Below, piece by piece: positions 50,379-58,623 of a DNA stretch of 64,000 nt. Numbering within the stretch: position 1 is the stretch's first letter; every line of letters starts with the position of its first letter. Origin of the DNA: Eubacteriaceae bacterium CHKCI004 (lineage in GTDB: Bacteria > Bacillota > Clostridia > Lachnospirales > Lachnospiraceae); assembly GCA_900016875.1 (NCBI GenBank), contig FCNR01000072.1, positions 23,656-87,655 on the forward strand, in the 5' to 3' direction. A model generated the notes under the pieces. That model ran no database searches, was not told where the DNA came from, and saw only the letters and a list, made by a program, of their open reading frames with translations. Made by a program: the position numbers and the translations under genes.

Positions 50379-51659
50379 ATGAAAACATTAAAATATGATG
50401 TTGTAGTAATCGGCGGTGGTCCGGCGGGTCTGGCGGCAGCGCTGAAAGCAAGAGAGACTGTGGAAAAGGTTGCTGTCCTGGAAAGAAATGATGAGCTGGG
50501 CGGTATCCTGAATCAGTGTATTCACAGTGGTTTTGGACTCCATGTATTTAAGGAAGAGCTGACCGGACCGGAGTACGCGCAGCGGTTTGTGGATAAAACA
50601 GCCGAAACAGACATTGCCTGTTATCTGAATACCATGGTCATCGATATCACAAAAGATAAACAGATTGTTGCCATGACAGAAGAAGGCATGCAGATTTTTG
50701 AAGCTGGAGCTATTGTACTGGCCATGGGATGCCGGGAGAGAACACGGGGACAGATCAAGATTCCGGGAACCCGTCCGGCAGGTATTTTTACAGCAGGACT
50801 GGCACAGCGTTATGTGAATCTTGAGAATTTCAGACCGGGCAGTCGTGTGGTCATCCTGGGTTCAGGAGATATTGGGCTCATTATGGCGAGAAGACTGACG
50901 CTGGAAGGAATCAAGGTTATGGGTGTATATGAGCTGATGCCATATGCCAACGGTTTATACAGAAATATTAAAAACTGTCTGGATGACTTTGGAATTCCGT
51001 TACATTTAAGTACCACAGTAACTAAAATTATTGGTTCACAGAGAATACAGGCCGTGGAAGTATCTGCCGTAGATGATAATCTCCAGCCGATTCCGGGAAC
51101 GGAAGAAATTGTTCCGTGCGATACGCTTCTGTTGTCCATCGGATTGATACCGGAAAATGAATTGTCCAAAAAAGCAGGCGTGGAGCTGAACCCGGCGACT
51201 AACGGCCCGAAAGTGGACAATTCTCTGGAAACCAGCGTGGAGGGAATTTTTGCCTGTGGAAATGTTCTACATGTTCATGATCTGGTGGATCAGGTGACTC
51301 AGGAAGCCCAGGATGCGGGACAATTTGCAGCTGCCTATGTAAATAATAAAAAGAAGGTATCCGCAGAACAGGAGGAGAAAGACAAGGCTATCTCTGTTGT
51401 GCCGGAAGGACTGGTTCGCTATACGGTTCCATCAGAAATTTATCCGGAAAAAACGCCGGTTGTGAAAATTAAATTTCGGGTGGGAAGACCGGAAAATAGT
51501 GGAAAGATTCTGGTGACTGCCGGAGATCAGGTATTATTTGAAAGCAAAAAAGCAAGAAAATTTGTGCCGAGTATCATGGAAAGTGTAAATATAAAAGCAG
51601 ATATGCTGAAAAGCTCTTGCCAGGAAATTAAAGTGACTGTAAAATCGGAGGTGGATTAA
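50379..51659 (+). CDS. NAD(P)/FAD-dependent oxidoreductase of the glycerol-3-phosphate operon
   Basis: 426 aa from ATG 50379 (GATGAGG 8 nt upstream; GTG 50370 overlaps the previous stop). Two Rossmann motifs: DVVVIGGGPAGLAAALKA (FAD) and VVILGSGDIGLIMARRL (NAD(P)); GMGCRERTRGQIKIPGTRPA and FACGNVLHVHDLVDQV are typical of this pyridine-nucleotide disulfide oxidoreductase-like group. The C-terminal ~100 residues are a beta-rich extension. No redox CxxC is seen next to the FAD domain. It probably carries electrons between the GlpA-type subunit and NAD. It sits between the GlpA-type gene and the DUF1667 gene, with 1-5 bp spacing. Confidence 0.9.
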   Translation: MKTLKYDVVVIGGGPAGLAAALKARETVEKVAVLERNDELGGILNQCIHSGFGLHVFKEELTGPEYAQRFVDKTAETDIACYLNTMVIDITKDKQIVAMTEEGMQIFEAGAIVLAMGCRERTRGQIKIPGTRPAGIFTAGLAQRYVNLENFRPGSRVVILGSGDIGLIMARRLTLEGIKVMGVYELMPYANGLYRNIKNCLDDFGIPLHLSTTVTKIIGSQRIQAVEVSAVDDNLQPIPGTEEIVPCDTLLLSIGLIPENELSKKAGVELNPATNGPKVDNSLETSVEGIFACGNVLHVHDLVDQVTQEAQDAGQFAAAYVNNKKKVSAEQEEKDKAISVVPEGLVRYTVPSEIYPEKTPVVKIKFRVGRPENSGKILVTAGDQVLFESKKARKFVPSIMESVNIKADMLKSSCQEIKVTVKSEVD

Positions 51660-51660
51660 A

Positions 51661-52026
51661 ATGAAAGAAGTAACGATGTGCTGTACGACCTGCCCTTCCG
51701 GATGTGCTCTGCGGGTAACTATTGACGAACAGAATCAGGTGCAAAAAGTAGAGGGAAATACATGTCCAAGAGGAGAGGCATTTGCATATAAAGAATGGGT
51801 AGATCCTGAAAGAATGCTCACAAGTACCGTTTATGCCGTGATTAATGGAAAAGAAACATTAATTCCGGTAAAAACCAGAGAAGCAATTTCTAAAAAGCTG
51901 ATGAAAAAGGCAATGGAAGAAATTCAGGAAATCTGTGTAAAGCAGCCTGTTAAAATGGGAGATGTTATAAAAACAAATCTGGCAGGAAGCGGAGTAGATC
52001 TGGTGGCATGTAAGACACTGCGATGA
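51661..52026 (+). CDS. DUF1667 cysteine-rich protein
   Basis: 121 aa. The N terminus has the DUF1667 cysteine pattern CCTTCPSGCALRV and, at about residue 38, NTCPRGEAFAYKE, suggesting a small metal or Fe-S centre similar to the molybdopterin-oxidoreductase Fe4S4 motif. The rest is a mixed fold ending GVDLVACKTL. It starts 1 bp after the preceding oxidoreductase stop and is translationally coupled. Genes of this family commonly accompany GlpA/oxidoreductase pairs in Firmicutes; it probably acts as a redox subunit of a three-part G3P dehydrogenase (inference). Confidence 0.88.
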   Translation: MKEVTMCCTTCPSGCALRVTIDEQNQVQKVEGNTCPRGEAFAYKEWVDPERMLTSTVYAVINGKETLIPVKTREAISKKLMKKAMEEIQEICVKQPVKMGDVIKTNLAGSGVDLVACKTLR

Positions 52027-52100
52027 ATAAAAGTTCTGTGCAGGCAGAGAAATACAGACAATAAATATACACGATGTAACAGAGTTCAGGGAGATAGAAG

Positions 52101-52655
52101 ATGGAGAATACATTTCGGATTATACCGTCAGTGAGGGAAATGAAGTATCTGAAATATGCACTGTCACTGGAAAACGAATATATACAGCCGACAGGTGCTC
52201 ATATAGGAAGTCTGCAGCAGTGGATCACTCTCTGCCATCAGGCGGGAAAAAAAGTTGTGGTGAATCATGAGCTGATCGGAGGACTTGGCAACGATAAAAT
52301 GGCGTTTCAGATGCTGAAGCAAATGTATCATGTAGATACAGTGATTGGTTCCAGCGTGACAAAGCTTCATATGATGAAAAATCTGAAAATGAAAACAATT
52401 TACCGAATTTCTCTTGTGGACTCTATTTCTGTTCAGAATGCATTCAAATTTATTGAAGAGGTAAAATTCAATGCTATCGAGCTCAGGCCCTATTACCATG
52501 CGCTGGAACTCCTTCCGGTATTTCGAGAGGTCTGGCAGGGAGATTACTACGTTGCCGGGTTTGTCAATACAAGAGAAAAAATGGAGCAGTGCAAGAAGGC
52601 CGGATTTCGGGGAGCCATGACCAGCACCAGAGAACTCTGGTCATTGAGGTTGTAA
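52101..52655 (+). CDS. glpP: Glycerol-3-phosphate-responsive antiterminator
   Basis: 184 aa, normal GlpP length. TIM-barrel-like family with HIGSLQQWITLCHQAGKKV, VNHELIGGLGNDK, GSSVTKLHMMKNLKM, and the C-terminal VAGFVNTREKMEQCKKAGFR and GAMTSTRELW. In B. subtilis GlpP binds glycerol-3-phosphate and prevents termination in the leaders of glpD and glpFK. Here it ends the glycerol island, and three leaders of that island carry terminators behind a shared motif, so autogenous pathway control is strongly suggested. RBS CAGGGAGAT precedes ATG 52101. Confidence 0.92.
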   Translation: MENTFRIIPSVREMKYLKYALSLENEYIQPTGAHIGSLQQWITLCHQAGKKVVVNHELIGGLGNDKMAFQMLKQMYHVDTVIGSSVTKLHMMKNLKMKTIYRISLVDSISVQNAFKFIEEVKFNAIELRPYYHALELLPVFREVWQGDYYVAGFVNTREKMEQCKKAGFRGAMTSTRELWSLRL

Positions 52656-52800
52656 TGATCTTCGAAAGATACACTAGCGGATAGTAAGAAAAAGCCTGGC
52701 CGGAGGTATCCCGGCATTGTGTCTGCCAGTTTCCATTCCGGATGCTATAAATATTAATTTTTCAGAAAAACAGAAAAATTAAAAAAAATAAAAAAAGTAC

Positions 52801-52829
52801 TTGCATTTTAAGAAAACCTGTGGTATCAT
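52801..52829 (+). promoter_or_regulatory. Predicted tRNA-Leu promoter
   Basis: TTGCAT (52801-52806), 17-bp spacer, TATCAT (52824-52829), 12 bp before the tRNA. Confidence 0.65.
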
Positions 52830-52841
52830 TCATTCTTGTAA

Positions 52842-52927
52842 GCGGATATGGCGGAATTGGCAGACGCGCTAGATTCAGGTTCTAGTGAGCAATATCGCTC
52901 ATGCAAGTTCAAGTCTTGTTATCCGCA
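52842..52927 (+). tRNA. tRNA-Leu (anticodon CAG)
   Basis: 86 nt, type II tRNA. Acceptor GCGGATA (52842-52848)/TATCCGC (52920-52926) plus discriminator A; a D-arm with GGCGGAATTGGCAGACGC; an anticodon stem-loop CTAGATTCAGGTTCTAG with CAG; a long variable arm (TGAGCAATATCGCTCA); and a T-arm with GTTCAAGTC. CCA is not encoded. It decodes CUG. Confidence 0.95.
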
Positions 52928-52938
52928 CTGAATGATAA

Positions 52939-52982
52939 GGCATCCGGAAGTACTTATATAGAGTACGTCCGGGTGCCTTTTT
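52939..52982 (+). terminator. Terminator after tRNA-Leu
   Basis: GGCATCCGGAAGTAC (52939-52953) pairs with GTACGTCCGGGTGCC (52963-52977), with one mismatch and one G-U pair, followed by TTTTT. Confidence 0.85.
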
Positions 52983-53067
52983 CAGTTAGATAATTCTTCT
53001 GAAATTACAATTTTTTTACTGCCATGGAATTTAATAGATTAAGAAAACAATCAGGAGGAAGAATAAA

Positions 53068-53409
53068 ATGTATGTAGTAGATGAAAAAGACAGACAATAT
53101 CGCTACGGCGACCATGGTCCGAAATATTTAATGCAGGGACCGAGATCAAGTTTTGGTATTTGTCAGCTTAAACCGAGAGAGGTATATGCCCCTCATGAAC
53201 ACCGCATAATGGAAGAGAATTTCTATGTGCTGAAAGGCACCCTGCAAGTAGAAATTGACGGGGTGGTGACAATGGTGGAGGAAGGACAAATGTTACATGT
53301 GGAGCCGGGAGAATTTCATAAATGCTCCAATCCGACGGATGACTATATTCAGTACATCATCACCTGCGCGCCATTTGCCGCAAACGACAAATATATGGAA
53401 AAAGGATGA
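53068..53409 (+). CDS. Small cupin-domain protein
   Basis: 113 aa, a single cupin barrel. Motif 1 is APHEHRIMEENFYVLKGTL, with two His and a Glu as metal ligands, and motif 2 is VEPGEFHKCSNPTD, with the last His ligand. Single-domain cupins of this size are often isomerases, dioxygenase-like or sugar-binding; the substrate is unknown. RBS AGGAGGAAG precedes ATG 53068. The LysR gene begins 124 bp downstream in the same direction and may regulate it (inference). Confidence 0.85.
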   Translation: MYVVDEKDRQYRYGDHGPKYLMQGPRSSFGICQLKPREVYAPHEHRIMEENFYVLKGTLQVEIDGVVTMVEEGQMLHVEPGEFHKCSNPTDDYIQYIITCAPFAANDKYMEKG

Positions 53410-53533
53410 CGGCAGTGGAGGGATTTTTGTATCTCAGGTTATTCATTTTACATTGATAGGAAATCAGCGCTGTGATAATATAAAAACAGGATATCTGGAA
53501 ATGCAAAGAGATTAAAGGAAATGGTGATGGCAA

Positions 53534-54427
53534 ATGATGTATAATCCCCAGCTGGAGACGTTTTTGCGGGTGGCGGATGCCGGGAGTTTTAACAAGGCGG
53601 CGGAAGAGTCTTTCATCACACCGACGGCAGTGATCAAACAGATTAATCTGCTGGAAGCGTCTCTGGATGTGCAGCTTTTTGAAAGGACGCACAGAGGAAT
53701 CGTTTTGACGAAAGCGGGAAAATCCCTGTATCAGGATGCAAAATATGTGATTCAATACAGTAAAGAGGCCGTGATCCGGGCACAGAATGCCATGCAGGAG
53801 AATACGGATGTCATCCGGATTGGAACGTCTCCTATGACGCCGGTGCAGTTTCTCATGCAGCTGTGGCCGAAGATTCAGGAGAATTGTCCAGGGATGAAGT
53901 TTCAGATCGTACCCTTTGAGAATACACCGGAAAACGCAAGAAATATTCTGGGTAATCTCGGACAGAACATCGATGTGGTCGGCGGTATATTTGACGAGAC
54001 CATGCTCCGGCTGCGCGGCTGTGCAGGGCTGGAATTGTTTTATACGCCTCTCTGCTGTGCGGTATCGGTGTACCATCCTCTGGCGGAGAAAAACATCCTG
54101 CGGATGGAGGATCTGTACGGGCAGAATCTGATGCTCATGCGCCGGAACTGGAGCATGTATGTGGATCGTCTCCGGGATGATATCTGGCAGAATCATCCAC
54201 AGATCAATATCATTGATTTTGATTTTTATGATGTCAACGTTTTTAACCGCTGTGAAAACGGTAATGATATTTTGATGGCTGTTTCTGTGTGGGAAAATGT
54301 ACATCCGCTTTTAAAGATTATTCCGGTGGAATGGAAACACAGTATTCCGTACGGCCTGCTGCATTCACAGCAGCCTTCCGATACGGTAAAGCGTTTTTTA
54401 GAAGCGACCAAAAAGGCGACAGAATAA
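53534..54427 (+). CDS. LysR-family transcriptional regulator
   Basis: 297 aa. The N-terminal winged HTH (residues about 3-62: LETFLRVADAGSFNKAAEES, TPTAVIKQINLLEASL, LFERTHRGIVLTKAGKSL) is a clear LysR DNA-binding domain. The C-terminal ~210 residues form a type-2 periplasmic-binding-like effector domain (VIRIGTSPMTPVQFLMQLWP). The effector is unknown. The start is ATG 53534 (or the adjacent ATG 53537); AAAGGA lies 13-16 nt upstream. It may control the adjacent cupin gene. Confidence 0.9.
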   Translation: MMYNPQLETFLRVADAGSFNKAAEESFITPTAVIKQINLLEASLDVQLFERTHRGIVLTKAGKSLYQDAKYVIQYSKEAVIRAQNAMQENTDVIRIGTSPMTPVQFLMQLWPKIQENCPGMKFQIVPFENTPENARNILGNLGQNIDVVGGIFDETMLRLRGCAGLELFYTPLCCAVSVYHPLAEKNILRMEDLYGQNLMLMRRNWSMYVDRLRDDIWQNHPQINIIDFDFYDVNVFNRCENGNDILMAVSVWENVHPLLKIIPVEWKHSIPYGLLHSQQPSDTVKRFLEATKKATE

Positions 54428-54465
54428 AAAAGAATATAGAATCCAGGTATTAACCGATGAATAAA

Positions 54466-54496
54466 ACGAGATCCCGGCAGAGATCTCGTTTGTTTT
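54466..54496 (+). terminator. Terminator of the LysR gene
   Basis: ACGAGATC (54466-54473)/GATCTCGT (54482-54489), 8-bp perfect stem, followed by TTTGTTTT. Confidence 0.7.
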
Positions 54497-54568
54497 GGTT
54501 CTTAAAAAAGTATTTCTATTAAAAAATAAAAAACTCTCCGGGAAGCACTCGTGACTGTGCCGGCGGCA

Positions 54569-54892
54569 TTAATCCATCGGATGATTTTTTGCGTTAAAAC
54601 AGTAGACAGTAAGGGTGATATCGCCTTTGAGACGGGCAGTATATCCTGCGACGGAATCTTCCAGCAATTCCTCATCTTCTCCAAGCTTATCATATTCTTC
54701 TACCGTTGGAATGGTTACTATCCCTTCCTGACCGGCGAGATTAAACTGAATCTCATCATCGTCATCATAATAATTGAAAAAGCAGGAATCAAAAGAAATC
54801 CAGATTCCCCCGATTCTCATATTGCCGACGATTCCCCGGTAATTACGCAGCAAAGTGTGAAACTCTGCTGTTTTTGATATTGTATTTGCCAT
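54569..54892 (-). CDS. Hypothetical protein, acidic, about 107 aa
   Basis: 107 aa from ATG 54892, chosen because GAGGGAAA lies 9 nt upstream on the minus strand; a longer frame to 54931 has no RBS. The protein begins MANTISKTAEFHTLLRNY and has a strand-rich middle (GGIWISFDSCFFNYYDDDDE) and an acidic C-terminal half. No signal peptide or membrane segment. I do not recognise a family. It is isolated between a LysR regulator and a secreted protein gene, converging with the former. Confidence 0.6.
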   Translation of the reverse strand: MANTISKTAEFHTLLRNYRGIVGNMRIGGIWISFDSCFFNYYDDDDEIQFNLAGQEGIVTIPTVEEYDKLGEDEELLEDSVAGYTARLKGDITLTVYCFNAKNHPMD

Positions 54893-55078
54893 GATGATTT
54901 CCCTCTTTCTTCCATAAATACATATTAACATTCATATCGAAATGTACATCAAATATAAGCATATCCGATATTTATCCGTTATTGACGGCACTTAAATTAT
55001 TATAGCATATCTTTTTCTTCCTGACAGAGAAAAGTATTCAGATAGTCATCCTGCTTTAATTTATGAAGGAAAATATTT

Positions 55079-55126
55079 ATAAATACAGAAAACGAAAGAA
55101 TACATAAATACAGAAAACGAAAGAAT
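55079..55126. repeat. Two 23-bp direct repeats upstream of a promoter
   Basis: A 23-bp unit starting ATAAATACAGAAAACGAAAG occurs at 55079-55101 and again exactly at 55104-55126 (25-bp period). The second copy ends 2 bp before the -35 of the promoter at 55129-55157. The rest of the 311-bp gap (54893-55203) is AT-rich with no ORF. Confidence 0.8.
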
Positions 55127-55128
55127 GT

Positions 55129-55157
55129 TTGCCTTTTCTGCATCAAAATGATATGAT
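55129..55157 (+). promoter_or_regulatory. Predicted promoter of the transglutaminase-like protein gene
   Basis: TTGCCT (55129-55134), 17-bp spacer, TATGAT (55152-55157), 46 bp before the start codon and directly after the 23-bp direct repeats. Confidence 0.5.
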
Positions 55158-55203
55158 AAATTCACACTTTTATTGATATTTTGTATAGGAAGGGGGAGCA
55201 TAA

Positions 55204-56940
55204 ATGAAAAAAAGGTTTCGTGCGATAGTATTCATTTTGGTATGCTGTTTCTTTGGTGGATTCTTCTTCCACAGTACTGTGGAAGCAAGGACGACGGCAG
55301 AACAGAAAAAAGAATATGTGGCTGCGCTCTCCCAGTTGATGAAGGATGGCGTGGAGAAGAAAAATATGGATATCTATGCCCAGATTGCCAAAGGCAATAC
55401 CGGAAAGAATGCGCTGAGGCAGGCGGCTGTACAGAACCGGGCAGCGCTGATGGCGGAAGGGATAGATTTTCTTGACGGTAATTGGATAAACTATTATGCG
55501 GTGGAGTCCTCAGGAGAGCACACAGTATTTAACAGTACGAAGACGATCAGCAGAAAACTGTATCGCAGACGCTATCAGAAAATCATGCGGGCGCTGGGAG
55601 AAGTGCTGTCGTGTGTGGAGCCTGGAATGAGTGACGCGGACAAGGCCATGGCTGTCTATTACTACCTGGCTAAAAATACGGTATATGAGAATACCGAAGA
55701 CTGTCATACAGGATATGACGTGCTGGTCAATCACGCAGGTGTTTGTGACGGGTTTGCCAATGCCTATGCTCTGGCGCTCAATACACTGGGCATACGCTGT
55801 GCGGTAGTAAGTAATTATTCCAAAGATCATTCCTGGAATCTTGTGCGTATCGACGGAACCTGGTATTTTTGTGATCTGACCAATGGAATCGGTACGGGAA
55901 ACAATGAGGGTACGGTGATCAGTTATTCAAGCTGTCTGGTGGGAGTGGGTTCTTTTCTGTCTTCTCATCCGGGATATACGATGCAGGATATATATGGAGA
56001 AGGGAACTCTGACGGACTGAATACCCGGAAGATCGCGCTGGCACAGTCTGATTATATTCCGGTCCGTTCTGCCATACGTACAGGTATTTCCGCCAAAACC
56101 TGCCTGTTTTATCAAAAAGGATACTGGTATTGGATTTCAACAGGTAATATGCTCAAGAAGTCAAAATTAGACGGCAGTGAGGAAACGACGGTATACGCAC
56201 CGGCAGACGATAAACACATCGGCTGGGCAGAGGAATTTAACGAGATGATTTTTATTTCTCTGAACGATACTATTTACCGTATGGATTATAAAGGAAATCT
56301 GAAAGAACAGGTGCGGCAGGTGTCGGCAGCGGAATATAAGCATGAGGTATCCTCCTATTTCTGGCAGCTTGCCTATGTGGGTCGTTTTTACAGAAATTCA
56401 GACAGTACTATCGGTTATTACATTACAGACCTGACTGGAGCCAGGAGGGGAGCAGGGAGTATTTCTGTTGATTACGCCGGCAGACAATACGGCAGGCCGA
56501 AACTGTCGGAGCGTCGTCTGAAGATGCGCGCAGGCTATGAGCAGCAGCTATATGTTATGAGAACCACACCGGCGGGAGCAGGAAAGATCCGCTGGAAGAG
56601 TTCTAACACAAGTGTGGCGGAGGTTGACCAGTTTGGCTGTGTTACGGCGAAGAAGAAGGGAAACGCCGTCATAACGGCAACCATTGGAAATAAAAAGCTG
56701 AAGTGTACTGTGAAGGTAAGCGGCTATACTATCACATATAAAAAAGTGGGAATCAATTCTTCGGATAATGTGGCTACTGCTTCGGGGAAAAGAAAGATCG
56801 TGCTGAAAGAACCAGAGAAAGAAGGATTTGATTTTGAGGGATGGTATACCGATAAAACCTATGAAAATGAGGTGACCGTCATTAAAAAAGGAAATAGTCA
56901 AAATTATACCCTTTATGCAAAATGGGAAAAAGAAGAATAG
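55204..56940 (+). CDS. Secreted transglutaminase-like protein with Ig-like and Listeria-Bacteroides repeat domains
   Basis: 578 aa. The signal peptide is about residues 1-30 (MKKRFRAIVFILVCCFFGGF). A transglutaminase-like core covers about 135-240, with Cys in NHAGVCDGFANAYALAL, His in SKDHSWNLVRIDGTWYF and Asp in CDLTN, so the Cys-His-Asp triad is intact. A beta-propeller-like region (about 290-410; YYITDL, IYRMDYKGNL) follows, then a Big_2 Ig-like domain (about 430-505; VAEVDQFGCVTAKKKGNAVI) and a Listeria-Bacteroides/InlB-type repeat (about 510-578; FEGWYTDKTYENEV, YTLYAKW). Probably a wall-associated peptidase or crosslinking enzyme. RBS AGGAAGGGGGAG precedes ATG 55204. Confidence 0.85.
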   Translation: MKKRFRAIVFILVCCFFGGFFFHSTVEARTTAEQKKEYVAALSQLMKDGVEKKNMDIYAQIAKGNTGKNALRQAAVQNRAALMAEGIDFLDGNWINYYAVESSGEHTVFNSTKTISRKLYRRRYQKIMRALGEVLSCVEPGMSDADKAMAVYYYLAKNTVYENTEDCHTGYDVLVNHAGVCDGFANAYALALNTLGIRCAVVSNYSKDHSWNLVRIDGTWYFCDLTNGIGTGNNEGTVISYSSCLVGVGSFLSSHPGYTMQDIYGEGNSDGLNTRKIALAQSDYIPVRSAIRTGISAKTCLFYQKGYWYWISTGNMLKKSKLDGSEETTVYAPADDKHIGWAEEFNEMIFISLNDTIYRMDYKGNLKEQVRQVSAAEYKHEVSSYFWQLAYVGRFYRNSDSTIGYYITDLTGARRGAGSISVDYAGRQYGRPKLSERRLKMRAGYEQQLYVMRTTPAGAGKIRWKSSNTSVAEVDQFGCVTAKKKGNAVITATIGNKKLKCTVKVSGYTITYKKVGINSSDNVATASGKRKIVLKEPEKEGFDFEGWYTDKTYENEVTVIKKGNSQNYTLYAKWEKEE

Positions 56941-56947
56941 ATATGAT

Positions 56948-56978
56948 CGGAGCTTTCAATGGCTCCGGTTTTTCTTTT
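56948..56978 (+). terminator. Terminator after the transglutaminase-like gene
   Basis: CGGAGC (56948-56953)/GCTCCG (56962-56967) followed by GTTTTTCTTTT. Confidence 0.7.
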
Positions 56979-57091
56979 ATAGAAATTCTTTTACATCCCA
57001 AAGAGGATAAGGTATAATGGAAATACCAAAAATATTAAGAAACAATAATTTTTCATGCAGGAATTCTCGAAGGGGAGGAAAGGAGGACGGC

Positions 57092-58054
57092 ATGGCAAAA
57101 TGTGAACGGTGCGGCGCAACCTTTGATTATGAAGAAAGACAAGGTGTGTGTCCGAGATGTTGTTTTTATAACCGGAAGCCAGGAGCGGTTCAGCAGGATA
57201 CAGAATGGATGAAACATTATAATATTGAAGATAATAGTTATCAGCTTCCTAAAAGCGAAGGTCTGGAAGAACTCTTTCCAGAAAAACATTCCAGATGGTC
57301 GAAGAAAAAGCACATAAACCGGAGAGAGAAAGAAATGTCAGAAAAGTCCCGCCGGAAAAGCACTGGCCATCGCTTGTCGGATTCCCGCCGGGACAGATGG
57401 AAAGGAGACGGCGCTGACCGGTCATATGGACGGGCAGAGAGAGACGGCAGAGCCCCGATCATCGGAAAAGTAGTCGCGTTCTGCGTGGTGGTCTGTATTG
57501 TGCTGATTGCTGTGACAGTGCTGCTGCGGATTGCTGATACACGGGGATGGAATTTTGGTCAGGGCGAAAACACAGAGGAATACAAGATGATGCAGGTTAA
57601 GAAGATCACTGCAGAGGAAGCGGCATCCGGCATCAATGTAGGAGATCTTACCTACTACGTGGGAGAGGCTAAGACACTATTCCAGGAAGGTGAACTGTCA
57701 GATCTTCCGGCAGGGGAGAAATGTATTGGAATATGGATGGAAAATAATCAGTCCACGCTGGATTACGATGGCTATGACTGGGAGAAACCTTATGTTTTTG
57801 ATGGTACAAATTTCCGGGAGATGGTGGATGCAGACGCACTGGATGATGGATATCGGTTTACGGAGGAGGGAATAGAGACAGCGTCAGTTTATGGCGCCGG
57901 ATATAAGGATATGTACGGTTATGGAATATTTTTTGTGGACGCCGATACCCAGTCGGTAATTCTGAGTTTGCCATGTCAAGTTGTGGATCCGGATCATACG
58001 GATGTGGCAGCATACTCTGAAGTTATTGATATTTCTATTTCATTAAACCAGTAA
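57092..58054 (+). CDS. Zinc-ribbon membrane protein of unknown function
   Basis: 320 aa from ATG 57092 (AAAGGAGG 8 nt upstream; the longer in-frame ATG 57017 has none). An N-terminal zinc ribbon has KCERCGATFDYEERQGVCPR followed by Cys. A highly basic, probably disordered segment (about 70-125) precedes one transmembrane helix at about 130-150 (VVAFCVVVCIVLIAVTVLL) and a ~170-residue extracytoplasmic domain (YYVGEAKTLFQEGELSD; VYGAGYKDMYGYGIFF). Unknown function. It is followed after 16 bp by another single-pass protein with an extracytoplasmic beta domain, so the two probably work together. Confidence 0.75.
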   Translation: MAKCERCGATFDYEERQGVCPRCCFYNRKPGAVQQDTEWMKHYNIEDNSYQLPKSEGLEELFPEKHSRWSKKKHINRREKEMSEKSRRKSTGHRLSDSRRDRWKGDGADRSYGRAERDGRAPIIGKVVAFCVVVCIVLIAVTVLLRIADTRGWNFGQGENTEEYKMMQVKKITAEEAASGINVGDLTYYVGEAKTLFQEGELSDLPAGEKCIGIWMENNQSTLDYDGYDWEKPYVFDGTNFREMVDADALDDGYRFTEEGIETASVYGAGYKDMYGYGIFFVDADTQSVILSLPCQVVDPDHTDVAAYSEVIDISISLNQ

Positions 58055-58070
58055 AGCGGGGGGAAAGAGA

Positions 58071-58589
58071 ATGGAAAAAGAGAAAAAACGTAATCTGCCT
58101 GTGGTAAAATATATTATAATTATCATTGTGCTTGCCAATGTATTGATTTCTGTCGTGCCGACTCTGATAGATTCAGCAGGAGATTTGTTCGGAGAATCGG
58201 AAACTGAAAGTTATTCGGATCTGCGGATTATCAATGTCAGTTCTCAGGTGGTTCCTGATTTCCAGGGACGGACAGCCGGAGACGGGTATCAGATGTACCG
58301 GTTTGATCTGACAGTTGATAATCAGGGCAGTCAGCCGGAAAAAGTGGAATATTCTTCATTTTATCTGAACAGCAGCGATGGGGAGGTCTATATGCAGTAT
58401 GAGAATACAGATTCCGCCTCAGCGGCTGACAAAGAAGATACAAGAATTCTTCCGGTCGGGAGATATGCGACAGTCACTCTTTATGCAGAGATCAGCAATG
58501 GAACCACCAGTATTGAGATCAGTAATTACAATACGCCGGATAGTGAAGAAGAGATCTTTATGTATATGCTGGCAGAAGGAACAGTCTGA
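58071..58589 (+). CDS. Membrane-anchored DUF4352-like extracytoplasmic protein
   Basis: 172 aa. One N-terminal transmembrane or signal-anchor segment at about residues 12-31 (YIIIIIVLANVLISVVPTL). The outer domain (about 45-172) has the immunoglobulin-like pattern of DUF4352/DUF5067-type proteins: MYRFDLTVDNQGSQPEKVEY, FYLNSSDGEVY, ILPVGRYATVTLYAEI. Family assignment is tentative. It lies 16 bp after the zinc-ribbon membrane protein and 34 bp before pepF, probably in one transcript. RBS GGGGGGAAAG precedes ATG 58071. Confidence 0.65.
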   Translation: MEKEKKRNLPVVKYIIIIIVLANVLISVVPTLIDSAGDLFGESETESYSDLRIINVSSQVVPDFQGRTAGDGYQMYRFDLTVDNQGSQPEKVEYSSFYLNSSDGEVYMQYENTDSASAADKEDTRILPVGRYATVTLYAEISNGTTSIEISNYNTPDSEEEIFMYMLAEGTV

Positions 58590-58623
58590 TGGAAAATAAC
58601 GAGATAGAAAGGCGGTAATAGCA

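Noticed and set aside
55079..55126. CRISPR-like repeat
   Set aside because: There are only two copies, separated by 2 bp with no spacer, so it is a tandem direct repeat and not an array. No cas genes are in the window.
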